Shown: one piece after another, positions 32,957 to 41,695 of the stretch
Layout: every line of letters starts with the position of its first letter
Position numbering within the stretch: position 1 is the first letter of the stretch
Source: Candidatus Acetothermia bacterium
Lineage (GTDB): Bacteria > Bipolaricaulota > Bipolaricaulia > RBG-16-55-9
Reading direction: 5' to 3'
DNA length: 64,000 bases
NCBI GenBank assembly: GCA_016201405.1
Contig: JACQCZ010000017.1
Coordinates: forward strand, 62,001 to 126,000
Notes under the pieces: model-generated
What the model was told of the DNA's origin: nothing
Seen by the model: the letters and a program-made list of their open reading frames with translations, nothing else
Databases searched by the model: none
Made by a program: the position numbers and the translations under genes

Positions 32957-33873
32957 ATGCAAAACAACTATGGAAAGAAAATTAATGATGAAAGACGTAA
33001 AGCGATTGAGAAATTGCGAGGTTTGGGTGGCCACTCTGAACCATTGATCTCATACAGTAGTGAGATAAAGGCATTCTTATCGGCAATATCTGAGGACCTT
33101 GAAGACACAGAACAAATGATGATTCTTTTAGAGGCTCATCCAATGTTGCCTTTCGGCAAGGGATACTCTTTTGGCGCTGATCTCTTAGATTTAAGAAGAG
33201 CTCTTGTCTATGAATGCATTCTTAGAATTTTAGGACATACGCGAAGCTTAATTAGCAATGTCAATATAAGAAATCATATTGGAACTGCCACTTCGGTACG
33301 ATGCTTATTGGAAATTGTTTTTTTCTTAAATACGTGCAGGAACAACTCTTAGATGACGAAAAAACCTTAGATAAACTTTTGCATGGAAGAAATTTTCATG
33401 GGAAAGGAAATTGGTACGACTTTGAACAGGCATGGTTTGAAAAGCACGGAGGACAACTGTCAGATGAAACCAAAGAATTTTTCACTAAACTATTGCAAAC
33501 ACCAAGAACTGAGAAATATCTAAAACACATAACTAAAGAAGATGAGGGTTTTCCATATATTTATTCAGTTTATAGCGAATATATCCATACGGGGTTTGCG
33601 CGTCCACGAGACGATCTTCTTTCGGATTTAGGGTTTAAAGGAGAATTTGGGACAGTATTTAACATCCCGACCCCTTACTTCACAGAAGGGCAGAAAACAC
33701 TTGCTCCTGAGATGACATTAAAGCGGCACATTTCATTGGCAAACTTTTGTCTAGAGTTATCAATTAGATCAATCTTCGAAATCGATCCATTTTTTGATGA
33801 AGCTATTCGCGCTGGGTACATTAGAACTTTAACAGAACGTGGAAGTGTTCCTCCAGACATTAACATCTCTTAA
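32957..33873 (+). pseudogene. uncharacterised protein (DUF5677-like), interrupted by a frameshift in a T7 run
   Basis: Two overlapping frames together encode one ~305-residue protein. The first runs from ATG 32957 (ribosome site GAAGGATTTT) and stops at ~33352. The second continues the protein from about 33318 to the TAA at 33873. The join lies in seven T residues (33318-33324), where one extra T restores the frame: TSVRCLLEIVFF then LKYVQEQLLDDEKT. The sequence is mainly helical. The R-x-L-x-E...LKYV pattern and later YSEYIHTGF resemble DUF5677-type proteins of unknown function. It is clearly AT-richer than its neighbours and uses different codons, so it was probably acquired. Sequencing error, decay or -1 slippage (T TTT TTC) are all possible. 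Confidence 0.65.
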
Positions 33874-33954
33874 AATCTCAAAACGGAGACTCTCCTCTGG
33901 AAGCAGACTGACGTGTACTTGACTCTATCCTCATTCTTGAAGACGATTAAGCTT

Positions 33955-34764
33955 ATGAAAATGTCAGACTTCAAGCCAAAGCACTTCCGCTGGGAGATGC
34001 GTGAAAATATTGCGGTAATCACACTCAGCATCCCTGCGAAGAAAAACCCCCTCACGTTTGAATCGTATGCCGAGCTTCGAGATACATTCAGGGATCTGGT
34101 CTATGCAGAAGATGTGAATGGTGTTGTAATTACTGGAGCTGAAGGCAACTTCTGCTCTGGCGGCGATGTCAATGACATCATTGGCCCACTCACCAAAATG
34201 GGCATGGATGGTCTACTAAAATTCACGCGCATGACTGGAGATCTGGTCAAGGCAATTCGTAATTGCCCGCAGCCAGTCATCGCTGCCATCGATGGTGTCT
34301 GCGTCGGAGCCGGAGCGATGGTCGCTACCTTTTCGGATATTCGCTTTGCAACTCCTAACACGCGCACGGCCTTCTTATTTGTCAAAGTCGGGCTCTCGGG
34401 CTGCGACATGGGAGCCTGCGCTATGCTGCCACGAATTATCGGCCAAGGACGTGCCGCAGAATTGTTATTCACTGGTCGAACAATGAGTGCCGAAGAAGGC
34501 TTTCAGTGGGGATTCTTCAACAAGATTTGCCCTTCAGAGAAAGTTTTAGAGGAAGCGGTGGCTTTCATGCAGGAGATCACAAAAGGCCCGAATTTCGCTC
34601 ACTCGATGACCAAGAATATGCTTAATCAAGAATGGAGTATGAGCTTGGATACGGCCATCGAGATGGAGGCTCAGGCGCAAGCCATCTGCATGCAGACCGA
34701 AGATTTCAAGCGGGCTTACAACGCATTTCTGAAAAAAGAGAAGCCTGTATTTGAGGGCGATTGA
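33955..34764 (+). CDS. enoyl-CoA hydratase/isomerase (crotonase) family protein lacking both canonical glutamates
   Basis: A 269-residue crotonase-fold protein, first gene of a four-gene operon with acyl-CoA dehydrogenase, CoA ligase and RidA-like genes. The oxyanion-hole segments ([13 protein letters not shown] near residue 65, and [16 protein letters not shown] near 115) are intact. The two Glu of rat hydratase (in GGGCELA and in PEILLG) are replaced here by Met (GAGAMVA) and Lys (FVKVGLSG). The segment [20 protein letters not shown] is characteristic of a separate subgroup associated with aminobenzoate-type ligases. It therefore probably performs another crotonase reaction, such as ring or C-C bond hydrolysis or isomerisation, perhaps with the Asp of GCDMG. 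Confidence 0.85.
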   Translation: MKMSDFKPKHFRWEMRENIAVITLSIPAKKNPLTFESYAELRDTFRDLVYAEDVNGVVITGAEGNFCSGGDVNDIIGPLTKMGMDGLLKFTRMTGDLVKAIRNCPQPVIAAIDGVCVGAGAMVATFSDIRFATPNTRTAFLFVKVGLSGCDMGACAMLPRIIGQGRAAELLFTGRTMSAEEGFQWGFFNKICPSEKVLEEAVAFMQEITKGPNFAHSMTKNMLNQEWSMSLDTAIEMEAQAQAICMQTEDFKRAYNAFLKKEKPVFEGD

Positions 34765-34775
34765 TCATAAAAGCC

Positions 34776-35948
34776 ATGAGTGATCTGACCTTTTTAGAGT
34801 GGCCTTTTCTAAGTGGAGAGCACAAAGTGTTGGCTAAGAATTTGCGTTCTTGGGCAGAACGAGAGCTTGCTTCTATTGCGGACGAAGATGTGGATGAGGC
34901 TTGCAAAGAACTGGTCAAGAAACTGGCAAAATCAGGGTGGCTCAGGTTTTGCGTGCCATCTGAATTTGGCGGCGCTCATGAAAAATTGGACGTGCGATCG
35001 CTTTGCATCATCCGTGAAACCTTGGCCTATCACAATGGCTTGGCAGACTTCTCATTTGCGATACAGGGCTTGGGGAGCGGATCAATCTCACTTTTCGGAT
35101 CAGATGAATTACAGAAAAAATATCTGCCAGCCGTCTGTTCAGGCAAAAAGATCGCAGCCTTTGCGCTCTCTGAGCCTGACGCAGGCTCAGATGTTGCCGC
35201 AATCTCTACGAGTGCCACGCTAGACAAAAATGACTTTGTGCTCAATGGCACGAAGACCTGGATCTCCAATGGTGGCATTGCCGATTATTACATCGTCTTT
35301 GCGCGCACTGAAACGACTCCAGGAGCCAAGGGTCTATCGGCCTTTGTTGTCGATGCGGACACTGCGGGATTGAAGCTCAAAGAGCGCATTCACGTGATTG
35401 CTCCACATCCTTTGGCGACTATAGAATTTCATGGCTGTAGGGTGCCAAAATCATGTCTGATCGGACAGCGAGGCGACGGATTTAAGGTCGCAATGGCCAC
35501 GCTCGATGTCTTTCGAGCTACGGTGGGGGCGGCGGCATTGGGCTTCGCGCGGCGCGCGCTGGATGAGGCACTCAGTCGCGCTTCCACACGCAAGATATTC
35601 GATGGAACTCTGGCCGATCTTCAACTGACACAAGAAAAGTTGGCCGAGATGGCACTCAATATTGATGCCAGCGCTCTATTAATTTACCGGGCTGCCTGGT
35701 GCAAAGATTCCCGTGGCGAGCGCGCCACAAAAGAGGTCGCAATGGCCAAGCTTTACGCCACAGAGACGGCGCAAAGCGTCATCGATAAGGCGGTACAAAT
35801 ACTGGGCGGGCTGGGTGTTGTCTCGGGCAATCCTGTCGAGAAATTGTATCGAGAGATCCGCGCACTTCGAATTTATGAGGGGGCGTCTGAGGTCCAAAAA
35901 ATTGTCATTGCCCGCCAGCTTCTGGCAAACTTCTCTAAACCGGGTTGA
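34776..35948 (+). CDS. acyl-CoA dehydrogenase
   Basis: A ~390-residue FAD-dependent acyl-CoA dehydrogenase. FAD and substrate motifs are [40 protein letters not shown] and the C-terminal [20 protein letters not shown]. The catalytic Glu is in [20 protein letters not shown]. The start is ATG 34776; a TTG at 34761 with GAGGG just upstream, overlapping the stop of the crotonase gene, is an equally plausible start. It is the second gene of the operon. It probably oxidises an alicyclic or short-chain acyl-CoA made by the neighbouring ligase; this is inferred from context. Confidence 0.88.
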   Translation: MSDLTFLEWPFLSGEHKVLAKNLRSWAERELASIADEDVDEACKELVKKLAKSGWLRFCVPSEFGGAHEKLDVRSLCIIRETLAYHNGLADFSFAIQGLGSGSISLFGSDELQKKYLPAVCSGKKIAAFALSEPDAGSDVAAISTSATLDKNDFVLNGTKTWISNGGIADYYIVFARTETTPGAKGLSAFVVDADTAGLKLKERIHVIAPHPLATIEFHGCRVPKSCLIGQRGDGFKVAMATLDVFRATVGAAALGFARRALDEALSRASTRKIFDGTLADLQLTQEKLAEMALNIDASALLIYRAAWCKDSRGERATKEVAMAKLYATETAQSVIDKAVQILGGLGVVSGNPVEKLYREIRALRIYEGASEVQKIVIARQLLANFSKPG

Positions 35949-35966
35949 AGAGGATTTTTGAAAGTG

Positions 35967-37610
35967 ATGGCGTACACAGCGCACAAAGATACGTTCGCCA
36001 AAGATAATTTGCCACCGCGCGATCAGTGGCCGCATTTCAAATTTGATCTGCCTGAGCTCCAGTATCCAGATAAATTGAATTGCGCGGCAAGTCTGCTCGA
36101 TGCGCGAATTGCAGAAGGACTGGGCGAAAAGGTCGTCTTTTACACACCCAACGAGGCGTGGAGCTATCAGGATTTGTTAGATAAATCAAATCAGGTTGCG
36201 CGTGTGCTGACAGAAGATTTTGGGCTCGTCCCCGGCAATCGCGTTCTCATCCGCTCGGCTAACAATCCCATGTTTATGGCCTGCTGGTTTGGCATTGCCA
36301 AAGCGGGAGGGATTGTGGTGGCCACCATGCCTCTGCTCCGCGCCAGAGAGCTCTCTGTTATGCTAGAAAAGGCACAGATCCAGTTTGCTCTCTGTGACGA
36401 GCGCCTGGATGAAGAGATGAAGAGATCCCAAGGCTCTGCCTTGAAAAGAATCTGCTATTTCAATGGCTCCGGCGCGACAGGATCAGGTGCGGAGCTGGAA
36501 GAGCGCATGGCCACAAAGCCCGTTGAATTCAAGAATGTTTTGACAGCAAGCGATGACACAGTGCTGATTGCCTTTACATCCGGCACGACTGGAAAGCCCA
36601 AAGGGACGATGCACTTTCACCGCGACATCTTGGCCATGTGCGACTCGTATTCTAATAAGATTCTGCAGCCCCATTCTGAAGATGTCTTCATCGGGAGTCC
36701 GCCCATTGCCTTCACATTTGGGCTCGGAGGACTTGTGACATTTCCAATGTGCGCGGGGGCTTCTTCAATTCTTCTTGAGATGGCTTCACCAGAATTGCTG
36801 ATCAATGCTATTCAGGATTTCAAAACTACAATCTGCTTTACGTCCCCCACGGCCTATCGCATGATGTGCGACAAGACAAATGGCATCAATGTCTCAAGCC
36901 TGCAGAAGTGCGTCTCGGCAGGAGAGACTCTTCCGCTGCCGACATTTGAAGCTTGGAAGCGTGCCACAGGCATCAAGATCATGGACGGCATTGGCTCTAC
37001 TGAGATGCTTCACATCTTTATTTCTGCTACTGAGAATGAGATTCGTCCCGGCGCCACCGGAAAGCCTGTGCCAGGATATGAAGCTATGGTGGTCGATGAA
37101 AACATGCAACCTTTGCCTGCTGGACAAGTTGGGCGTCTGGCAGTGCGCGGCCCGACAGGCTGCCGCTATCTTGCCGATGAGCGTCAGCGGGATTATGTGG
37201 TGGATGGCTGGAACCTCACCGGTGATGCGTACACCATAGACAAAGATGGCTACTTCTGGTTCCAGGCCCGTGCTGATGACATGATCATCTCCAGTGGCTA
37301 CAACATCTCTGGCCCCGAAGTGGAGGAGGCCTTGCTGGAGCACAAAGCCGTGAAAGAGTGCGCCGTGGTCGCCTCACCCGATGAGACTCGCGGACATATC
37401 GTGAAGGCATTTGTGGTTCTGCGAGATGCCACTCAAAAGAGCCAGGAGCTTGGTGAGGAGCTTCAAAGCTATGTAAAGAATTCGATTGCGCCCTACAAAT
37501 ATCCACGCGCGATTGAATTCATTGATGCGCTTCCGCGCACCGAGACTGGAAAGATTCAGCGCTTTAAGCTGCGTCAGCTTGAGGAAGAGAAGTTTAAGAA
37601 TAGATTATGA
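35967..37610 (+). CDS. benzoate/2-aminobenzoate-CoA ligase-type AMP-binding enzyme
   Basis: A ~547-residue acyl-CoA synthetase of the ANL superfamily. It shows the P-loop FTSGTTGKPKG, the A5-like DGIGSTEML, the hinge region FQARADDMIISSGYNISGPE and the C-terminal catalytic Lys in PRTETGKIQRF. The opening (HKDTFAKDNLPPRDQWPHFK) and the general sequence resemble 2-aminobenzoate/benzoate-CoA ligases. It activates an aromatic or related acid to its CoA ester using ATP. ATG 35967 is used; TTG 35958 and GTG 35964 are alternatives near the AGAGGA site. It overlaps the RidA-like gene by ATGA. Confidence 0.85.
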   Translation: MAYTAHKDTFAKDNLPPRDQWPHFKFDLPELQYPDKLNCAASLLDARIAEGLGEKVVFYTPNEAWSYQDLLDKSNQVARVLTEDFGLVPGNRVLIRSANNPMFMACWFGIAKAGGIVVATMPLLRARELSVMLEKAQIQFALCDERLDEEMKRSQGSALKRICYFNGSGATGSGAELEERMATKPVEFKNVLTASDDTVLIAFTSGTTGKPKGTMHFHRDILAMCDSYSNKILQPHSEDVFIGSPPIAFTFGLGGLVTFPMCAGASSILLEMASPELLINAIQDFKTTICFTSPTAYRMMCDKTNGINVSSLQKCVSAGETLPLPTFEAWKRATGIKIMDGIGSTEMLHIFISATENEIRPGATGKPVPGYEAMVVDENMQPLPAGQVGRLAVRGPTGCRYLADERQRDYVVDGWNLTGDAYTIDKDGYFWFQARADDMIISSGYNISGPEVEEALLEHKAVKECAVVASPDETRGHIVKAFVVLRDATQKSQELGEELQSYVKNSIAPYKYPRAIEFIDALPRTETGKIQRFKLRQLEEEKFKNRL

Positions 37611-37999
37611 AAATACTACAGCCGAAAGAGTGGTTGAGACCCAGCGGTTACTCTAATGGAATTGAAGCAGAAGGCAAAGTTATCTTTGTGGCTGGTCAGG
37701 TTGGCTGGAATGCGAAGCAGCAATTTGAATCGGACGACTTTGTGGATCAAGTGAGGCAGACTCTCAAGAATGTACTGGCTGTGCTCAAGGAATCACGAGC
37801 AGGACCTGAGAATATCACGCGCCTGACCTGGTTTATTGTTGACAAAAGAGAGTACAAGGCTCGCTCCCGAGAGGTGGGGGAGGTCTATCGAGAGCTGCTT
37901 GGAAAACACTTTCCAGCGATGACTCTGGTTGAAGTCTCCGCCCTATTGGAAGATGGAGCCAAAGTGGAGATTGAAGCCACGGCGGTGCTATCGAAATAA
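37607..37999 (+). CDS. RidA (YjgF/YER057c) family protein, non-archetypal
   Basis: A 130-residue trimeric-fold RidA-type protein. RidA deaminates reactive enamine/imine intermediates. The fold markers (VIFVAGQVGWNAK, ENITRLTWFIVDKREY, and the ending VEIEATAVL) are clear. The Arg that E. coli RidA needs to bind the substrate carboxylate (in PARSCVEV) is Met here (PAMTLVEV), so it belongs to one of the Rid subfamilies with other or unknown activity. RidA-like genes are recurrent in aminobenzoyl-CoA catabolic operons, where a nitrogen must be removed, which fits its coupling (ATGA) to the ligase gene. Confidence 0.85.
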   Translation: MKILQPKEWLRPSGYSNGIEAEGKVIFVAGQVGWNAKQQFESDDFVDQVRQTLKNVLAVLKESRAGPENITRLTWFIVDKREYKARSREVGEVYRELLGKHFPAMTLVEVSALLEDGAKVEIEATAVLSK

Positions 38000-38015
38000 G
38001 TCTTCCATTCTAATA

Positions 38016-38476
38016 ATGCAGACCTCAAAAGCTGTTCGACCAATTCCAATCTGTGTCTTCCGCAATGGCACGAAGATCTTGGTAGGTAGTTATCACGATC
38101 CAATAAAACGAGAAGTAGTCTATCGCCCTCTTGGTGGCGGAATTCACTTCGGTGAATCGAGTGAAGCGGCACTTCATCGAGAAATTCGAGAAGAGATTGG
38201 CGCTGAAATTGAAAAGCCCAAACTTCTTGGAGTGTTGGAAAATTTATATACTTTCAAAGGAGAATTGGCTCATGAGATTGTCTTTGTCTACGATGCGCGG
38301 TTTTTAAAGACAGCTCCCTATATTCAGTTGAAAGATTTGACGCACAGGAAGATGGTGGACGACCTTTTAATGGTCATTGGATTGATCTTGGCTCAATTAA
38401 TTCCAGCCCTTCGCTGATTAACCCAGATGGATTGGCGGATCTTCTCGCAACAGCCAAAATTTTCGACGAAGAGTAG
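38016..38476 (+). pseudogene. Nudix hydrolase with a C-terminal frameshift
   Basis: From ATG 38016 the frame encodes a Nudix protein with an intact Nudix box (GGIHFGESSEAALHREIREE then IGA, residues ~42-64) and stops at 38417. After LKDLTH (about 38346) its sequence stops looking like the family. The -1 frame instead continues EDGGRPFNGHWIDLG and ends NPDGLADLLATAKIFDEE at the TAG at 38474-38476, which is a normal Nudix C-terminus. One base is therefore missing near 38345-38348. The catalytic box is untouched. Nudix enzymes hydrolyse nucleoside diphosphate-X compounds; the substrate is unknown. It begins 17 bases after the RidA-like gene. Confidence 0.75.
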
Positions 38477-38641
38477 CAGTTTCTGCTACAAGCTTCCGTG
38501 CTAATCGCGATTGACGTGGGAATTCCATCGAGTCAAAAGATAACCTACCTCGACAAAACTCGGAATGAAACGAACACCACAGGATCTCAACATATTTGCG
38601 CTATTGATAAGAGGAGGGTTTTCTTACGTGTACTATTAAAG

Positions 38642-38682
38642 CTGGGCACTGACCGGAGATTTTCACTTCAGCCAGTGCCCAG
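38642..38682 (-). terminator. hairpin downstream of the beta-propeller gene
   Basis: CTGGGCACTG (38642-38651) pairs with CAGTGCCCAG (38673-38682) across 21 bases. It lies just beyond the stop of the minus-strand gene at 38709. No T-run follows, so termination strength is uncertain. Confidence 0.5.
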
Positions 38683-38708
38683 GCTAGGTTCATCTAGAAG
38701 AGGGTCTC

Positions 38709-39890
38709 TTATTTCTTCAGGACCGCAATCCCATGTGGGTCGTTTGGCGAGTCTGTCGAGAGGGCTCCGATATTGTAGAAGCCCCAGAACTGGCCATCTG
38801 CCCCATCATCGAGCACCTGAATTACATCGACTCCTGGCGTCTCACCTTGGCCATTGTGAGTGGCCGTCATGCTGTTTGGGCCTTGTAGCGTCGCGTAGAC
38901 CCATTGCCCATCGGAAGATGCGGACAGCATGCCTGAAGCTGCTCCGATGTCATCAATCTCGCTGACAATAACTTGATTGACAGTGTCGAAGACGATAATG
39001 CGGTCTTCAGAGCCTTCCATTGCGATCCAGAGATACTTTCCAAGACCAACTTTGATTACCCCATGAGCCGTTGTGCCCCAGTGGCTTATATCTTTGCATA
39101 GGACCAGCTGATCAGTCTTGGCATCAAAAACATAGAGTGTGGCCCCCGCGGTGATGTAGACTTGCCCGTTGGCATAGACTCCTCCGCATCCTGCAGGCGC
39201 AATTTCAGACTTGCTAAAAGCTTTGATAATGTGCATCGGCTTGCTGGCCGTGTCCACAATGTAAAGACCGCCGCCTCGCAAAGCGACATACGCCTTGCGC
39301 CCCACTAGCAGTGGGCAGGAGGGTGCGTTATCAGGGTTGTAAATATTCTCATATGCAGCCAGATCTAAGTCTTCCTTGGAGTCATAGCTGTACATATCAA
39401 AGACATAATCCGTTCGGATCAGGCCCAGCTTCTTCTCGTTCTCTTTGGCGACCAGGATCACTTGGTCATCCCAGGTTGGCAGAGCGTGGTGCGCTGCATC
39501 CCCAACATCGATGCTGGCGACAATCTGGTGATCAGAAGTGTGCATGATATAGACGTGGCCACTTCCCATGTTGGGGATGATGGCATCGCTGCCCGAGCGG
39601 TTGAATGTGATCATGTGCGGAATGGAGCCGGCCCCATCGCCGATCCCCTGGGCAGCAACCCCGAGGTCTATCATCTCATCATGCTGCAGCTTACCATCCG
39701 GAATTGCCGAGTAGATGTGAAGCTCTCCTGCATTCTCCTCGCCCACATTGCCCTGATCCAGCACCCAGACTTCATTCCCTGTGGTTGCCTGGCTGGAGTT
39801 GAGAGGTCTGGAGATTGCATTCCCCACTGATAATAGGGTGAAGAGGCCCAATACCAACAGACTCAAAAATAGTTTAAAGTTCGCTTTCAC
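38709..39890 (-). CDS. secreted YVTN-like beta-propeller protein
   Basis: A 393-residue protein with a GTG start behind AAAAGGAGCGACT and a Sec signal (FKLFLSLLVLGLFTLLSVGN, cleavage near AIS). The mature part consists of repeated four-strand units: GHVYIMHTSDHQIVASIDVG, GGGLYIVDTASKPMHIIKAF, ATLYVFDAKTDQLVLCKDIS, DRIIVFDTVNQVIVSEIDDI. This is a seven-bladed propeller of the YVTN/lactonase type. No catalytic residue set is clear. Several histidines (AAHHALPTWDD, WGTTAHGV, DPHGIAVLK) recur at blade tips and might bind metal or haem-like cofactors; this is speculative. Monocistronic. Confidence 0.75.
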   Translation of the reverse strand: MKANFKLFLSLLVLGLFTLLSVGNAISRPLNSSQATTGNEVWVLDQGNVGEENAGELHIYSAIPDGKLQHDEMIDLGVAAQGIGDGAGSIPHMITFNRSGSDAIIPNMGSGHVYIMHTSDHQIVASIDVGDAAHHALPTWDDQVILVAKENEKKLGLIRTDYVFDMYSYDSKEDLDLAAYENIYNPDNAPSCPLLVGRKAYVALRGGGLYIVDTASKPMHIIKAFSKSEIAPAGCGGVYANGQVYITAGATLYVFDAKTDQLVLCKDISHWGTTAHGVIKVGLGKYLWIAMEGSEDRIIVFDTVNQVIVSEIDDIGAASGMLSASSDGQWVYATLQGPNSMTATHNGQGETPGVDVIQVLDDGADGQFWGFYNIGALSTDSPNDPHGIAVLKK

Positions 39891-40014
39891 AGTCGCTCCT
39901 TTTCCTCATTCATTGATGAAACTTCGCTCAGAGGAATGGTAGTCCTGTAAAAGTTTGGTGAATATAACTCTAATTACATTCGGTAGGAGTCCGGTTCGCC
40001 TCGGGAAGTGGCGC

Positions 40015-41088
40015 TTACTGAGGCCGGATCAGCTCATAGGTCATGTCGGTGTGACCCGTGATCGGAATCGCAGTCTGCTGAAATCCCAACTGATCGATCT
40101 TCATCGACATGTGGCCTTTAAAATCCTGGGTGACCGTTTCTTTGACGATCCAGCCAGTCTTTTCATCAATCTGAAGCTCTGCTGATTGAGTTCCTGAGAG
40201 ATCTTGGTAGCTTGTTTCTACAGGTCCAATCTTTAATGGGGCTGCATGAGGATTGGTATTCAATGTCGTTTGGATGCTAATGGTAGCCACTCCAGCCTCC
40301 CGCTTTTTTAGAGTCATGGTGTTCTCCATGACTAGCGGAACACCCGAGGAGACTGTGGTCGTGCTCTGCCAGGAATCTCCGACGGCTACCAGGTGATCTG
40401 GCAAGGGAGCAAAGTAATCACTCATCTGGTCCTTGAAATACTGATCACTGAATGTGCTTCGCAGCGTCGGCTCTATGAGTTTGCGCTTTGCATCATCGTA
40501 TTGCTTCAAGACATGATCGAGAACATCGGATACACCCTGGACCTCTTGGACTTGGCCTTGTCGTGAGAGCACCATGGTGATTGGAGCAGCCATGACGGCA
40601 TCCCACATCTTAGCCTCAGGGTCTTGGGAGGCTGATGGATTCGTCGAATCATAAGCGCTTGCTTGGGTGCCACTGTGCGATTGGGTATTGACCGATTCAT
40701 ATTTTGAAACCACGGTCATGAGCCCCACTGCATCCACACCACTCACATCAAATTTCATCACGGCATCCATCGTGCTGTCGGAGTTCTGCGTCTGCCCATC
40801 CATGACTACCGTGGTTGTCTGGCTGGTCGTCATCTTGGAGCGATAGGACTGCCCGGTTTGCACATTCAACTTGAGCGAGACTTTGGTGGCATCAGCTGCT
40901 GGCGACGTTGGAGTGGAAGCTGGGGATGTCGTATTGGGTGGCGTCGAGCCTGTTGGGTTGCTGGAGGAGCTAGACGAGTTCTGGTTGCCCGGCTGTGTGC
41001 TTGTGCTCGGCGATTTGCCACAACTGGTGACGAAGATTACCGAAAGGACAAGCAATAGCGATAGAATGAAAATATTTCTTCTGTTCAT
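40015..41088 (-). CDS. DUF6263-like lipoprotein
   Basis: A 357-residue lipoprotein: signal RRNIFILSLLLVLSVIFVTS then Cys, followed by a ~50-residue Ser/Thr/Pro/Asn-rich linker (residues ~25-75) and a beta-rich domain. The domain begins KLNVQTGQSYRSKMTTSQTT, typical of the DUF6263 family of unknown function. It also has the recurring MKFDVSGVDAVGLMTVVSKY and later GDSWQSTTTV strands seen in that family. The start at MNRRNIF is chosen for the signal; upstream in-frame codons are possible. It is divergent from the small protein gene at 41298. Confidence 0.65.
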   Translation of the reverse strand: MNRRNIFILSLLLVLSVIFVTSCGKSPSTSTQPGNQNSSSSSSNPTGSTPPNTTSPASTPTSPAADATKVSLKLNVQTGQSYRSKMTTSQTTTVVMDGQTQNSDSTMDAVMKFDVSGVDAVGLMTVVSKYESVNTQSHSGTQASAYDSTNPSASQDPEAKMWDAVMAAPITMVLSRQGQVQEVQGVSDVLDHVLKQYDDAKRKLIEPTLRSTFSDQYFKDQMSDYFAPLPDHLVAVGDSWQSTTTVSSGVPLVMENTMTLKKREAGVATISIQTTLNTNPHAAPLKIGPVETSYQDLSGTQSAELQIDEKTGWIVKETVTQDFKGHMSMKIDQLGFQQTAIPITGHTDMTYELIRPQ

Positions 41089-41297
41089 AATTGATCTCAT
41101 TTCTTCCGACACTATACGGACAGCTCAACGAAGAAGCAAAGTAGGAGCTTGCCTAAATTTTCTCCATCATTTGTCCTAGAAGCTCATAAATTCACCCCGT
41201 CAAATGTCTTGGCCAAATCGCATCATTGGTCGGATGGATTGAGCCACTCTTTCATTTAGGCTTTTCACAGATCGCAGAAAAGAGAGGAGTGAGCAAA

Positions 41298-41477
41298 ATG
41301 ATGGAAAGCAGCATGACACTCGAAAAGATCGTCAAAGAGCGGCACTCCACACTGATACGCGATGCAGAAGAGAAGCGAATGTTAAGCCTCCTTGCACCGG
41401 CTAGAATCGATACCAGGAGTGGCCTGCTTAGCCGAGTATTTCAGCGCCTGATGCACCAAGTCAGGATGATCATCTAA
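41298..41477 (+). CDS. small uncharacterised protein, paralogue of the 13.2-kb small protein
   Basis: A 59-residue protein whose ATG follows AGAGGAGTGAGCAAA. It has LEKIVKERHSTLIRDAEEKR followed by ML, a linker, then SGLLSRVFQRLMHQVRMII. This is the same two-helix plan as the 78-residue protein at 13176-13412, but it lacks that protein's C-terminal tail. The first helix is highly charged and the second amphipathic. No known domain is recognised. It stands alone between a divergent lipoprotein gene and the peptide-binding protein gene. Confidence 0.6.
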   Translation: MMESSMTLEKIVKERHSTLIRDAEEKRMLSLLAPARIDTRSGLLSRVFQRLMHQVRMII

Positions 41478-41608
41478 GCAAAGGGCATACGGACCTTCCA
41501 CATTGTCTTCTGCCATCAGTTCAATCAAAAACCCTCGTCCAGGCGACGATTTCCTCAGGATTTCCAACCTTCAATAAATTAGACATTAAAAAGCTCCGAT
41601 ATTTCATA

Positions 41609-41651
41609 TATAATCCAGATAAGCTGATCTCGATCAAAAGATCACGAGATC
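41609..41651 (+). promoter_or_regulatory. -10 element and overlapping hairpin before the peptide-binding protein gene
   Basis: A perfect TATAAT (41609-41614) has only a weak -35 (TTAAAA 41586-41591). The expected start is next to an inverted repeat: GATCTCGATC (41626-41635), AAAA, then GATCACGAGATC (41640-41651), with two extra bases bulged. This could be an operator or a stable 5' hairpin of the message. Confidence 0.5.
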
Positions 41652-41695
41652 GTGCGGAGCATGTATTTACACAATCAAGAAAATGGGGGTATGGC

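Noticed and set aside
38498-38965. Plus-strand frame of 155 residues
   Set aside because: Most of it is antisense to the clearly coding beta-propeller gene; the composition (Ser/Arg/His-rich) is typical of shadow frames.
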